From positions 1 through 64,000 of the forward strand of contig CAIQKV010000056.1 of the NCBI GenBank assembly GCA_903872505.1: a DNA stretch of 64,000 nucleotides. Reading direction: 5' to 3'. This DNA comes from an uncultured Opitutia bacterium (GTDB taxonomy: Bacteria; Verrucomicrobiota; Verrucomicrobiia; Opitutales; Opitutaceae). Both the position numbers and the translations under genes were made by a program. Positions 51,882 through 60,555 of this stretch are shown piece after piece (position 1 is the first letter of the stretch; every line of letters starts with the position of its first letter). The notes beneath the pieces were generated by a model. It worked only from the letters and a program-made list of their open reading frames with translations. It was not told where the DNA came from and did not search any database.

Positions 51882-53204
51882 TCAGACCTGGCTGAAGACC
51901 AGCGAGGCGTTGGTGCCGCCGAAGCCGAAGCTGTTGGCGAGCGCCGCGCGCACCGGCTTGCGGACCGCGGTGTTGGGCGTGAAATTCAGGCCGGTCGCGG
52001 CGCACACGGGGTCGACGTTTTCCAGGTTGATCGTCGGCGGCACGATGCCGTCCTTGATGGCCATGACCGCGGCGAATGCGCCCATCGCGCCCGCGCCGCC
52101 GAGCAGGTGGCCGGTCATCGATTTCACGCCGCTCACGTGCAGGTTCGCCTTGTTCTCGGCGAACACCGCCGCGATCGCCGCCGCCTCCTCGCCGTCGCCA
52201 CCGGGCGTCGAGGTCGCATGCGCGGAGACGTAGTCGATTTCCGTCGGCGCCAGGCCGGCGCGGTGGAGCGCGGCGCGCATCGCGCGGGCCGAGCCCTCGG
52301 CGCCGGGCGCGAGCGAGGAAAGGTGGTACGCATCCGCCGACGCGCCGTAGCCCCGCAGCTCGGCGTAGATCCGGGCGCCGCGCTGCACGGCCTGCCCGTG
52401 TTCCTCGAGCACGAAGACCACCGAGCCCTCGGACAGCACGAAGCCGTCGCGGTCCCGGTCGTAGGGCCGGGAGGACTGCTCGGGCGCGTCGTTGCGCGTC
52501 GAGAGCGCGCGCATCTGGGCGAACGCCCCGATGGCCAGCGGCGTCACCGTGGATTCGGCCCCGCCCGCGATCATCACGTCCGCGTCGCCGCGCGCGATGG
52601 CCGCGGCCGCCTCGCCCAGGGAGTGGCCGCTCGTGGCGCAGGCCGACGCCACGCTCATGTTGGGCCCGCGGAAATCCAGCAGCAGGCTCACCTGCCCCGC
52701 GAGGAGGTTGGGCGCGATCTGGATGATGAAGAACGGCGAGATCTTCCGGAAGCCGCCGGCCTTCCACGTGTCGTGCATCGCCTCCATCTCGGGCAGGCCG
52801 CCGAGGCCCACGCCCAGGTTCACGCCCAGCCGGTCGGGGTTCAGCGTCGCGCGGTGCGCATCGAGCCCGGAGTCGGCATAAGCCTCGACCGCCGCCGCCG
52901 CGCCGAGGTGCGTGAAGCGGCCGAATTTCTTCACGTCCTTCAGCGTCATGGAGTGCAGCAACGGCTCGTGGCCGGGGCCGCGCGGGTGCAGCGGCGCCGG
53001 CAGCGGGCGCGCGGGATCGAAGTTCTTCACCTCCCCGGCGAGCTGCGCGTGGCACAGGCTGGCGTCGAAACGCGTGATGCGGCCGAGGCCGCTGCGGCCG
53101 GCGATGAGCGCGGCCCAGGTGTCGGGAGCGGTGTTGCCGCAGGGGTTGACGGCGCCGATGCCGGTGATGACGACGCGACGGGCGGGAATGGAGGCAGGAT
53201 TCAT
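51882..53204 (-). CDS. fabF: Beta-ketoacyl-ACP synthase II (KAS II)
   Basis: 440 residues, thiolase fold, condensing malonyl-ACP with acyl-ACP. The Cys-His-His triad is Cys189 (SVASACATSGHS), His329 (SAHATSTPGGDGEE) and His366 (SMTGHLLGGAG). VVITGIGAVNPCG at the N-terminus and SFGFGGTNASLVF at the end are typical. No acpP or fabD is adjacent. The ATG overlaps the tetR stop (ATGA), so its level is tied to that of the regulator, perhaps as an inducible second copy. Confidence 0.94.
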   Translation of the reverse strand: MNPASIPARRVVITGIGAVNPCGNTAPDTWAALIAGRSGLGRITRFDASLCHAQLAGEVKNFDPARPLPAPLHPRGPGHEPLLHSMTLKDVKKFGRFTHLGAAAAVEAYADSGLDAHRATLNPDRLGVNLGVGLGGLPEMEAMHDTWKAGGFRKISPFFIIQIAPNLLAGQVSLLLDFRGPNMSVASACATSGHSLGEAAAAIARGDADVMIAGGAESTVTPLAIGAFAQMRALSTRNDAPEQSSRPYDRDRDGFVLSEGSVVFVLEEHGQAVQRGARIYAELRGYGASADAYHLSSLAPGAEGSARAMRAALHRAGLAPTEIDYVSAHATSTPGGDGEEAAAIAAVFAENKANLHVSGVKSMTGHLLGGAGAMGAFAAVMAIKDGIVPPTINLENVDPVCAATGLNFTPNTAVRKPVRAALANSFGFGGTNASLVFSQV

Positions 53205-53791
53205 GGGAAAGAGGCGAAGGTCTTGCGGAGGATGCGGCGGGAGGAGGCCAGCAGCGCATCGCTGCGCGCCGGGTCGTCGGTCGCGCGGGCGAAGATCAGC
53301 GCACCCACCAGCGAGCTCATCAGGTGCGTGACACGGTCGCGGTTCTCCTCGGGATCGCGCGCCAGACGCAGCGCCGCGCACAGCCGGTCGATGTGGCGGA
53401 CAAACCCGCGCGCGTAGCCGGCGCGGGCCGGGCCGCTCAGCCGCGGCATGTCGGCGCCGACCGCCACGACCAGGCAGCCCGAGCCGCGGTTGTCGCGGTG
53501 ATGGGTGGAAAGATAGCTGTCGATCAGCAGCCGCGCCCGCCGGGCCGCCGTGGGCTGCGCCGCGATGCGCTCCAGGTTGATGACCGCGGCGTCGAACGCC
53601 TCCGCGCACGCCTCCGCGACGAGCTCGGACTTGTCGCGAAAGTGCGCGTAAAAGCCCCCGTGGGTCAGCCCGGCCCGGCGCATGACCTCGTCCACGCCGG
53701 TCCCCTCGACCCCCTGCTCACGAAACGCCGCGCTCGCCGCGGCCACAATGCGGCGGCGGGTGGTGAGCTTGTGGGCGGGAGGATAACGCAT
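53201..53791 (-). CDS. TetR-family transcriptional regulator
   Basis: 196 residues. TetR_N helix-turn-helix at about 11-57: RRRIVAAASAAFREQGVEGTGVDEVMRRAGLTHGGFYAHFRDKSEL (the last part is the recognition region). The C-terminal part is of the AcrR/TetR ligand-binding type with ...SGCLVVAVGADMPRLSG. A perfect-armed palindrome 14 bp upstream of the start is probably its operator. First gene of a unit with fabF and a membrane protein. Confidence 0.93.
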   Translation of the reverse strand: MRYPPAHKLTTRRRIVAAASAAFREQGVEGTGVDEVMRRAGLTHGGFYAHFRDKSELVAEACAEAFDAAVINLERIAAQPTAARRARLLIDSYLSTHHRDNRGSGCLVVAVGADMPRLSGPARAGYARGFVRHIDRLCAALRLARDPEENRDRVTHLMSSLVGALIFARATDDPARSDALLASSRRILRKTFASFP

Positions 53792-53804
53792 GGGAGCGCA
53801 TCAA

Positions 53805-53818
53805 ATGACGGTCGTCAT
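53805..53818. promoter_or_regulatory. Candidate TetR operator (ATGACG-GT-CGTCAT)
   Basis: A 14-bp palindrome with 6-bp perfect arms, located 14 bp before the tetR ATG. The ATGAC...GTCAT form is frequent among TetR-family operators. No other copy of this palindrome was noticed in the window. Confidence 0.7.
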
Positions 53819-54079
53819 ACCAACCGGCAAGCGGAATTCTGGTTCCGGTCCATCCCACGGCCGAAGAACCGCCCGGCAACCTGCCATCTGCAGCCAGCCA
53901 TCCAATGGCATCCTTTTGTCGTCAGCTGCCTTACATGACTTATCGCCGCAACCCTAACCTGGCACCGGCAGTGATCCAACCAGCCAAAAAAGTCACCGGC
54001 GCCCGGCGCCAAGGCCGGTTTGCCCCACCCGGGCTTTGACTTTGCCGGGGCCGCCAGCTTTGATCGGCACCCTTTGAAC

Positions 54080-54604
54080 ATGCAGCAGCTGCACGCCTAT
54101 TGGCGCATGGATTACATCGAGGCGCCGCGCTATCCCGCTGCGCTCAAGCGCCCGTTCACCGAGCTGCCCGCCCTGGGTGACGACCGTGCCGCGCTGATCG
54201 TGCACCGCACCCCCCTCACCTACCTGCTCCTCAACCGCTTCCCCTACAACCCGGGCCACCTGCTCGCGGTGCCGTTTCGCGAAGTATCCGACCTCGAGGA
54301 ACTCACCCCCGCCGAGCGCGCCGACCTGATGGAGGAGATGACTTTCGCCAAGCGCCTCCTCGCCGCCACGCTCCGGCCGGATGGTTTCAACCTCGGTTTC
54401 AACCTCGGCTCCGCCGCCGGCGGCAGCATCGCCCACCTGCACGCCCACATCGTCCCGCGGTGGAACGGCGACAACAACTTCATGCCCGTCCTCGGCCAGA
54501 CCCGCGTGCTCCCCCAGTCGCTCGAGGCGGCGTGGGAACGGCTGTCCGCCGCCGCCGCGAAGCTCCAGCCGGTGAAGCGCGCCAAGCGTTCCAAGCGAAA
54601 GTAA
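54080..54604 (+). CDS. HIT-family hydrolase
   Basis: 174 residues from ATG 54080 (MQQLHAYWRMDYIE). The histidine triad is His119-x-His121-x-His123 in IAHLHAHIVPRWNGD, with NRFPYNPGHLLAVPFREVSDLEEL before it, as in Ap4A phosphorylase/HIT proteins. The tail is Lys/Arg-rich (KRAKRSKRK). It hydrolyses nucleotide phosphates. It is 69 bp before phoH and starts the plus-strand block. Confidence 0.92.
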   Translation: MQQLHAYWRMDYIEAPRYPAALKRPFTELPALGDDRAALIVHRTPLTYLLLNRFPYNPGHLLAVPFREVSDLEELTPAERADLMEEMTFAKRLLAATLRPDGFNLGFNLGSAAGGSIAHLHAHIVPRWNGDNNFMPVLGQTRVLPQSLEAAWERLSAAAAKLQPVKRAKRSKRK

Positions 54605-54673
54605 ACGCGCCGGCTTCCGTCCTTCGCCCGCCGTTTCTTGTTTCTCCTTTTTCCCCTTTCTCATTTTCCGCTC

Positions 54674-55684
54674 TTGCCCTCGAAGACCCTGCATTTCCCG
54701 AGTCCGCGCCACCTGCATTCGCTCTACGCCGGTCGGGAGGAGAACCTCGCCCACGCCGAGCGCACGCTCGGCGTGAAGCTCGTCACCCGCGAGGGCTGGC
54801 TGAAGATCGAGCCGGCTGCCGGCGCCTCCGCGGCCGCCGCCGCCGAGCCCATCGCCCGCGCCGTGGCGCTCTTCAATTTCCTCCACGAGGCCCGCGGCCA
54901 GGGCATGACCATCCGCACGCCCGACTTCCACCGCATCACCGACGGTTTCGCCCGCGGCGAGGGCGACCAGATGCGCGCGCTGATTGACGAGGCGCTGGTC
55001 ATCACCACCAACCGCCGGACCATCGTCCCCAAGACGCTCGGCCAGAAGCTCTACCTCCAGTCGATGCTGGCCCACCCGATTGTCTTCGGCATCGGCCCGG
55101 CCGGCACCGGCAAGACCTACCTCGCCATGGCCGCCGCGGTTTCCGCGCTCCTGCGCAACGAGGTCGAGCGCATCATCCTCACCCGCCCCGCGGTCGAGGC
55201 GGGCGAGACGCTGGGCTTCCTCCCCGGCGACCTGCGCGAGAAAATCCTCCCCTACCTCCGCCCGCTCTACGACGCCCTCGGCGACATGCTCGATGCCGAG
55301 GACGTGGCCCGGCTCACCGAGAAGGGCATCATCGAGGTCGCCCCGCTCGCCTACATGCGCGGCCGCACACTCTCGCGCGCCTTCGTCGTCCTCGACGAGG
55401 CGCAGAACACCACGCCCGAGCAGATGATGATGTTCCTCACCCGCCTCGGCGAGGACTCGCGCATGGTCGTCACCGGCGACGTCACGCAGATCGACCTCCC
55501 GCGCGCCAAGCAGAGCGGCCTGCTGGAGGCCCGCCATATCCTCGGCGACATCCCCGGGATCGATTTCCATACCTTCGCCAGTTCCGACGTCGTCCGGCCG
55601 CCGCTCGTCCAGAAGATCATCGAGGCCTACGACCGCTACCGGAACCCCATCACCGGCGAAAACGGCGCGGCCGGAAAACCCTGA
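54674..55684 (+). CDS. phoH: PhoH-family ATPase
   Basis: 336 residues if TTG 54674 ([14 protein letters not shown]) is the start; no ATG is available upstream of the conserved N-terminal KH-like part ([21 protein letters not shown]). The ATPase domain has Walker [35 protein letters not shown] and Walker [17 protein letters not shown], ending in [11 protein letters not shown]. PhoH, PgpH-type HD protein and YbeY in order is a widely conserved cluster linked to RNA turnover. The upstream 40 bp are pyrimidine-rich. Confidence 0.9.
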   Translation: MPSKTLHFPSPRHLHSLYAGREENLAHAERTLGVKLVTREGWLKIEPAAGASAAAAAEPIARAVALFNFLHEARGQGMTIRTPDFHRITDGFARGEGDQMRALIDEALVITTNRRTIVPKTLGQKLYLQSMLAHPIVFGIGPAGTGKTYLAMAAAVSALLRNEVERIILTRPAVEAGETLGFLPGDLREKILPYLRPLYDALGDMLDAEDVARLTEKGIIEVAPLAYMRGRTLSRAFVVLDEAQNTTPEQMMMFLTRLGEDSRMVVTGDVTQIDLPRAKQSGLLEARHILGDIPGIDFHTFASSDVVRPPLVQKIIEAYDRYRNPITGENGAAGKP

Positions 55685-55699
55685 CCCGCCGCCCTCCCC

Positions 55700-58039
55700 A
55701 TGTCGGTTCGCAACCAGCTCAAGCTCCTCGTCGGCGGCCTCAGCGCCCGCCGGGCGGGACGCACCGCCCCGGCGCACTCCGCCACGCGGGAGTTCTTCGA
55801 CCGGAGCCCGATGGTGGCGATGCTCATCTTCGTCGCGACCGTCACCGCGATCGTGCTCATCAGTTCGGCCGGCCTCACCACGCTCAACGTCCCCGTCCTC
55901 CCCAACCAGGTCGCGACCGCGCGGGTCGTCGCGCGCACCGCGTTCACCTACCCGAGCGTCGAGCAGACCAGCGCCGCCAGCGAGCAGCTCGTCACCCGGC
56001 TGCCGCCGGTCTACCGGATCAACCTCGAGCCCTTCCGGCGCTTCGAGGCCGCCGCCCGCTACCTGCTCGCGCGCCTGGAGGCCTACGAGCGGGACCATCC
56101 GGCCAACGCCCCGATCCTGACCGACCGCCAGGCGGAGTTCGCCGCCCTCGTCGAGAGCTTCAACGCCCGCGGCCCCTACCGCGTCAGCGTCGAGGACGTC
56201 AGCGCCCTGCTCGCCGCCGGCGACGCCAAGGCGCGCGCCGCCGTGTTCGAGACCGGCCTCGCCACGCTGCGCGACATCGCCACCGCCGGCGTGCAGGACG
56301 ACACCCTCGGCAACTCCGCCGCGGGCAACATCACCGTCTTCCAGGTCGTGCGCCCCTCGGGCGGGATCGCGGTCCGGCCCGTCCAGTCGATGGAGGAGGC
56401 GATGACTTTCCTGCGCGTCAACCTCGCGGTCGAGGGCCTCCCGCGCCCGGCGGGACTCGCGTTCTTCCGCTTCTTCCGCGCCGGCCTGACCACCAACCTC
56501 GCCTTCGACCGCACCGCCACCGCGGAACGAGAGGCCGACGCCCGGCGCCAGGTGAAGCCCGTGCTCGTCAGCGTCGCCCGCGGCCAGACCATCATCGAGC
56601 CCGGCCAGCGCGTGTCGCCCGAGCAGTTCGAGATGCTCATGGCCTACCGCCATTACCTCCGCGAGCACACCGACGCCCCGTTCGACGAGGGCCTCACGCT
56701 CTTCGGCCGCATCCTCCTCGTGCTCGCGATGGTCATCGCCAGCGTCCTCTACATCCGGCTCGAGGACCCCGAGACCCTCCAGCGCAACGGCCGGCTGGGC
56801 CTCCTCGCCCTCGTCGTCATCGTCAACCTCGCGCTCGTGCGGCTCGTCTACTCGATCGGCGGCCTCGACTTCTTCATCCACGACGGCTCGTGGGCCTCCA
56901 CCCTGCCGTATGTCGCGCCCACCGCGCTCGCGCCGCTGATCGTGGCCATCCTGATCGACGCGGGCTCCGCCATCTTCATGGCGCTGCTCATCTCGATCTT
57001 CACCGGCGTCATCTACGGCAACCGGCTCGACCTCGTCGTGCTCACCTTCCTCGCCTCGCTGGTCGCCATCTTCGGCTGCCGCGCGGTGCACACCCGCGGG
57101 CGCGTCGTCCGCGCCGCCGTCGCGGGCGGCCTCACCCTGGCGCTGTTCGCCCTGCCGATCGGCTTCGCCGACCAGGTGCCGTTCGCGACGCTCGCCCGCC
57201 AGATGACCGCCGCCGTCGCCACCGGCCTGCTCACCGGCATGGCCGTGGTCGGGGTGCTGCCGGTGCTGGAGTCGCTCTTCAAGCGCACCACCGACATCAC
57301 GCTGCTCGAGCTTACGGACTTCAACCACCCCCTGCTGCGCCAGCTGCAGTTCGACGCCCCCGGCACCTACCACCACTCGCTCGTCGTCGCCCAGCTCGCC
57401 GAGAATGCCGCCAATGCCATCGGCGCCAACCCGCTGCTCGCCCGCGTCTGCGCCCTGTTTCACGACATCGGCAAGACGGTCAACGCCGGCTACTTCACCG
57501 AGAACCAGCGCGACAACGTGAGCCCGCACGAGGGCCTCACGCCGGCCGAGTCCGCCCGCCTCATCCGGCAGCACGTGCCCCACGGGGTCGAGCTCGCCCA
57601 GCGCCATCGCCTGCCCCGCGCCGTGGTCGACGTCATCACGCAGCACCACGGCACCACCCTGGTGCGCTCCTTCTACCAGCGCGCCGTCGAGCAGTCGCGC
57701 TCGCCCTTCCCCGAGAAAAAGCTGCCGCCGCCGGCCGAGGGCGACTTCCGCTACGACGGGCCGAAGCCGCAGTTCAAGGAGAGCGCCGTGGTCTCGCTCG
57801 CCGACGGCGTCGAGGCCGCCACCCGCTCGCTCCGCTCCGCCACCGCCGCGCAGCTCAGCCAGCTCATCGATCGGGTCACCGCCGGCCGGGTCGCCGACGG
57901 CCAGCTCGACGAGGCGCCGTTGACCTTCGAGGAACTGGCCAAGCTGAAAAACAGCTTCCAGTTCACGCTCCTCAACATGCTCCATGCCCGCGTCGCCTAC
58001 TCCGCCGGCGAGTCCCCCCGGGCCGAGGAAAAGGCGTGA
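55700..58039 (+). CDS. 7TM-HD phosphohydrolase PgpH/YqfF family (c-di-AMP phosphodiesterase type)
   Basis: 779 residues. N-terminal helix ([18 protein letters not shown]), a long extracytoplasmic 7TMR-HDED domain (to about 330), seven membrane helices (about 340-500) and a cytoplasmic HD domain: [45 protein letters not shown]-type [11 protein letters not shown], and [15 protein letters not shown]. In other bacteria this family degrades c-di-AMP. It lies between phoH and ybeY. The start is ATG 55700. Confidence 0.92.
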   Translation: MSVRNQLKLLVGGLSARRAGRTAPAHSATREFFDRSPMVAMLIFVATVTAIVLISSAGLTTLNVPVLPNQVATARVVARTAFTYPSVEQTSAASEQLVTRLPPVYRINLEPFRRFEAAARYLLARLEAYERDHPANAPILTDRQAEFAALVESFNARGPYRVSVEDVSALLAAGDAKARAAVFETGLATLRDIATAGVQDDTLGNSAAGNITVFQVVRPSGGIAVRPVQSMEEAMTFLRVNLAVEGLPRPAGLAFFRFFRAGLTTNLAFDRTATAEREADARRQVKPVLVSVARGQTIIEPGQRVSPEQFEMLMAYRHYLREHTDAPFDEGLTLFGRILLVLAMVIASVLYIRLEDPETLQRNGRLGLLALVVIVNLALVRLVYSIGGLDFFIHDGSWASTLPYVAPTALAPLIVAILIDAGSAIFMALLISIFTGVIYGNRLDLVVLTFLASLVAIFGCRAVHTRGRVVRAAVAGGLTLALFALPIGFADQVPFATLARQMTAAVATGLLTGMAVVGVLPVLESLFKRTTDITLLELTDFNHPLLRQLQFDAPGTYHHSLVVAQLAENAANAIGANPLLARVCALFHDIGKTVNAGYFTENQRDNVSPHEGLTPAESARLIRQHVPHGVELAQRHRLPRAVVDVITQHHGTTLVRSFYQRAVEQSRSPFPEKKLPPPAEGDFRYDGPKPQFKESAVVSLADGVEAATRSLRSATAAQLSQLIDRVTAGRVADGQLDEAPLTFEELAKLKNSFQFTLLNMLHARVAYSAGESPRAEEKA

Positions 58040-58076
58040 GACCCGTTTTTCCGCGATCCGAGCCAGACCCACGATA

Positions 58077-58601
58077 ATGCCGTCGCGCCCCATCCTCGTC
58101 GCCAACCGCCACCCGCGCCTGCGCCTCGACCGCCGCGCCGTGGCCCGCGTCATCCACACCCTCGACGCGCACTTCCACGCCGCGCCCTCCGGCCAATCGA
58201 AAATCAAAATTCGAAAATCGAAACCGGGCCCGCCGCCCGGCGAGCTCTCCCTCGTCTTCCTGACCGACGCCGCCCTCGCGCAGCTGCATGCCGACTTCCT
58301 CGGTGATCCGACGCCCACCGACGTCATCACCTTTGCCGGCGACCCCGCCGAAGGCACCGCCGGCGAGATCTGCGTCTCGGCCGACGCCGCCCTCCGCCAA
58401 GTCTCATCTTCCGCCTTTCGCCTTTCGCCTTCCGCCTTGTCAGCGGAGCTGACGCTCTACCTCGTCCACGGCTGGCTGCATCTCGCCGGCTACGACGACC
58501 TCCAGCCCGCCAAGAAACGCCGCATGCGCCGCGCCGAGGCCCGGGCAATGAAGCTCCTTAAAACCGCGGGCGCTCTCCCAGATTTTTCGCTGCGTCGCTA
58601 G
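58077..58601 (+). CDS. ybeY: Endoribonuclease YbeY with altered zinc motif
   Basis: 174 residues, slightly longer than usual. The family core is VFLTDAALAQLHADFLGDPTPTDVITF and the zinc site LYLVHGWLHLAGYDD: His131, His135 and then Asp141, where most YbeY proteins have a third His. Two stretches look inserted: 38-51 (GQSKIKIRKSKPG, an A/T-rich stretch of ATCGAAAATC-like repeats) and 109-121 (SSSAFRLSPSAL, CGCCTTT-like repeats). YbeY matures 16S rRNA and has a role in ribosome quality control. Confidence 0.9.
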   Translation: MPSRPILVANRHPRLRLDRRAVARVIHTLDAHFHAAPSGQSKIKIRKSKPGPPPGELSLVFLTDAALAQLHADFLGDPTPTDVITFAGDPAEGTAGEICVSADAALRQVSSSAFRLSPSALSAELTLYLVHGWLHLAGYDDLQPAKKRRMRRAEARAMKLLKTAGALPDFSLRR

Positions 58602-58606
58602 CGATG

Positions 58607-58662
58607 GTCCGACAACTATTCCAGGCTCGCTGCCCGCGCGTGGCTCAGCATTAATGTTGGGC
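58607..58662. repeat. attC-like imperfect inverted repeat
   Basis: A 56-bp segment beginning GTCCGAC and ending GTTGGGC, in the relative positions of the R'' and R' boxes of integron attC sites, with the partial symmetry CAGGCTCGCTG / GCGTGGCTCAGC between. A matching GCCCAAC occurs at 59114-59120 at the end of the next gene. The match to the RYYYAAC box has one deviation. This is suggestive only. Confidence 0.35.
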
Positions 58663-58670
58663 GAGAGATT

Positions 58671-59147
58671 ATGATCTACGAATATCGCGAGGGACTGCAT
58701 CGGATCCGCATTGATCAGGTCGGAGATGCCGTGTCGGTTGTCCGAAAATCGCCCGACTCTTCCGCCAGTCAATCTTTTGCGCTTACGGACCTTTCGCCGA
58801 TTCCAGCGTTGGCGATGCAAAGAGACAGTGGCCTTAAGACAGTCCTGGTCCTTGGCGGTGTTGTGACATTCGCCGCGATCATTGTGATTTCGATGATTCG
58901 CTTTTCCATTGGGTGGTCGACGTTCGTCGTCGCCCTTGCCGTGCTCCTGGGCTGTGTTGGCGCGGCCTACTTTCTTACTCCTACCCGACGCTATGCCATC
59001 TTCTACCGTACCTCTGGCGTGCTAGCGTTTAGCCTCAAGAGCCGCGCCCCGGAATCCGAGTTCGACGCGACTGTGGCTACTCTCACGCGCAAGATCGCTG
59101 AGTCAAGGGAGGCGCCCAACCAGGCGCCAGAGTCAACGCCTCGCTGA
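58671..59147 (+). CDS. Low-GC membrane protein of unknown function
   Basis: 158 residues. The N-terminal 55 residues are soluble (IYEYREGLHRIRIDQVGDAV), two membrane helices follow (VLVLGGVVTFAAIIVISMI and TFVVALAVLLGCVGAAYFL), then a cytoplasmic tail with YAIFYRTSGVLAFSLKSR. The base composition is clearly lower in GC than the flanking genes, and it interrupts the ybeY-DUF502-recO series, so it looks acquired. Its last codons EAPNQAPESTPR arise from a GCCCAAC-containing sequence resembling the left end of an attC site. Confidence 0.65.
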   Translation: MIYEYREGLHRIRIDQVGDAVSVVRKSPDSSASQSFALTDLSPIPALAMQRDSGLKTVLVLGGVVTFAAIIVISMIRFSIGWSTFVVALAVLLGCVGAAYFLTPTRRYAIFYRTSGVLAFSLKSRAPESEFDATVATLTRKIAESREAPNQAPESTPR

Positions 59148-59226
59148 CAGAGCAGCCTGACTGTCTTCTCGTTTTGCGCAAAAAACTTTGCGTCTTAGCG
59201 GCTTTGCGTGAGCCTAGGCCCGCACC
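59148..59226 (+). other. Short repeat-like intergenic stretch
   Basis: 79 bp. It contains TTTTGCGCAAAAAACTTTGCG and GGCTTTGCGTGA, a T/G-rich simple pattern (CTTTGCGTC / CTTTGCGTG) unlike the GC-rich genes on both sides. I see no further signal. Confidence 0.4.
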
Positions 59227-59895
59227 ATGGACGAACGCTCCACCACCCATCTTGTCACGCTCCGCACCGCCTTTTTTTCGGGGGTGCTGCTCACTGCGCC
59301 GCTTTTCGTCACGATCTGGGCGTTCACCCAGATCATCGCGATGATCGGCGGCACCGTCCGCCCGCTGTTCTTCACCTACCTGCCCGCCCCGCTGCGCGAG
59401 GTGCCGTTCCTCTGGGACGTGGTCAGCACCATCATCGTCCTCCTGCTCGTCACGCTGCTCGGCTACTTCTCGCGCTACGTATTCGGCAAATACTTCCTCG
59501 AGGTCTCCGAGCGCTTCATCCAGGGCATCCCCGGGGTCAGCGCCGTCTACAACACCGTCAAGCAGATCGTCGACACCTTCGGCACGCAGAACCGCAACCT
59601 CTTCAGCAAGGTCGTGCTCGTGGAGTATCCGCGCCAGGGCGTGTGGGCGCTCGGCTTCCTCACCAGCAAGGACCAGGCCGAGGCGCAGATCAGCACCGGC
59701 CACGAGGTCTGGACCGTGTTTGTGCCCACCTCCCCCAATCCCACCAGCGGCTTCCTCCTCATGCTGCCGAAGGACGACGTGGTGGAACTCGAAATGCCCG
59801 TCGGCGACGGCATGAAGATGGTCATTTCCGGCGGCGCCGTGGTGCCGCCCTGGAGGCACAAGGACCGCAACCCGCCGCCCGACCTGAAGGCCTAA
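59227..59895 (+). CDS. DUF502-family membrane protein
   Basis: 222 residues. Two N-terminal helices (FFSGVLLTAPLFVTIWAFTQ and VSTIIVLLLVTLLGYFSRYVFG), then the DUF502 core: RFIQGIPGVSAVYNTVKQIVDTF, FSKVVLVEYPRQGVWALGFLT and VFVPTSPNPTSGFLLMLPK. The function is unknown. The C-terminal tail is Pro/Lys-rich. It is followed by recO at 4-bp distance, so cotranslation is probable. Confidence 0.9.
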   Translation: MDERSTTHLVTLRTAFFSGVLLTAPLFVTIWAFTQIIAMIGGTVRPLFFTYLPAPLREVPFLWDVVSTIIVLLLVTLLGYFSRYVFGKYFLEVSERFIQGIPGVSAVYNTVKQIVDTFGTQNRNLFSKVVLVEYPRQGVWALGFLTSKDQAEAQISTGHEVWTVFVPTSPNPTSGFLLMLPKDDVVELEMPVGDGMKMVISGGAVVPPWRHKDRNPPPDLKA

Positions 59896-59899
59896 GCGC

Positions 59900-60550
59900 G
59901 TGCCCGGCCTCCCGCTCCAGACCGATGCGTTCGTGCTGCTGAAGCGCCCGCCGTCCGACGCGTTTCAGGGGTTCAACGTCTTTTCCGCCGAGCACGGCGC
60001 CCTGCTGGTGCACCAGCGGTTGCCGGGCGGCGCGTCCCGCCGTGGCGGGACGAAGTCGGCACCGTCCCGCGACTGCGGGATCGCCCTCGACCTGTTCGAC
60101 GAGGTCTCGCTCCGCCTTGAGAGCTCCAACCAGGGCCAGACCTGGTTCGTGCAGGAGACCCGCCTTATCACCCGCCACGCCGGTATCGGCCGCAGCTACG
60201 AGACTCTCCGCCACGCCTCCGCGCTCGCGACGCTCGTCGCGCGCAATCCCGTGCACGAGGACAGCCGCGACCAGGTCGCCGCGCTCCTCCGGCAGGCCTT
60301 CGCCTCGTTCGCCGCGGGCGCGCGGCCCGACCTCGTCTGGTTCAAGAGCCTCTACTGCTTCGCGCGCGACGAGGGCTACCCGGTGAAGCAGCAGTGGTTC
60401 CCCACGCTGGCCGCCGCCGACCGCGAGGTCGTCGCGGCGCTGCTCAACCAGCCGCTGGCGGGGCAGACCGCCCCCGCCGCCGCCGTCGCGCGTCTGGCCC
60501 AGCGCCTCGAGGACTACCTCCGCGGCCACACCGAAATCCTGCTGGACTGA
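59900..60550 (+). CDS. recO: DNA repair protein RecO
   Basis: 216 residues from GTG 59900. The N-terminal OB fold shows DAFVLLKRPPSDAFQGFNVFSAEHG, with the usual helical C-terminal half; RecO loads RecA onto SSB-coated DNA with RecR. It lacks a recognisable zinc finger, as many RecO do. Residues 43-60 (GGASRRGGTKSAPSRDCG) come from a palindromic repeat doublet inserted in frame within the OB region. The overall match is by position and pattern, so I am less sure of this one than of its neighbours. Confidence 0.75.
   Translation: MPGLPLQTDAFVLLKRPPSDAFQGFNVFSAEHGALLVHQRLPGGASRRGGTKSAPSRDCGIALDLFDEVSLRLESSNQGQTWFVQETRLITRHAGIGRSYETLRHASALATLVARNPVHEDSRDQVAALLRQAFASFAAGARPDLVWFKSLYCFARDEGYPVKQQWFPTLAAADREVVAALLNQPLAGQTAPAAAVARLAQRLEDYLRGHTEILLD
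60034..60081. repeat. Palindromic repeat doublet inside recO
   Basis: Two hairpins in a row: GTCCCGCC-GT-GGCGGGAC (60034-60051) and GTCCCGC-GACT-GCGGGAT (60064-60081). They are 12 nt apart, as in REP/BIME doublets, and keep the reading frame of recO open. Confidence 0.8.
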
Positions 60551-60555
60551 CGCGC

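Noticed and set aside
53993-58357. A minus-strand open frame of 1454 codons opposite the HIT-phoH-pgpH-ybeY block
   Set aside because: It is the antisense shadow of well-recognised genes in GC-rich DNA; its product is Gly/Glu/Arg-rich low complexity with no domain.
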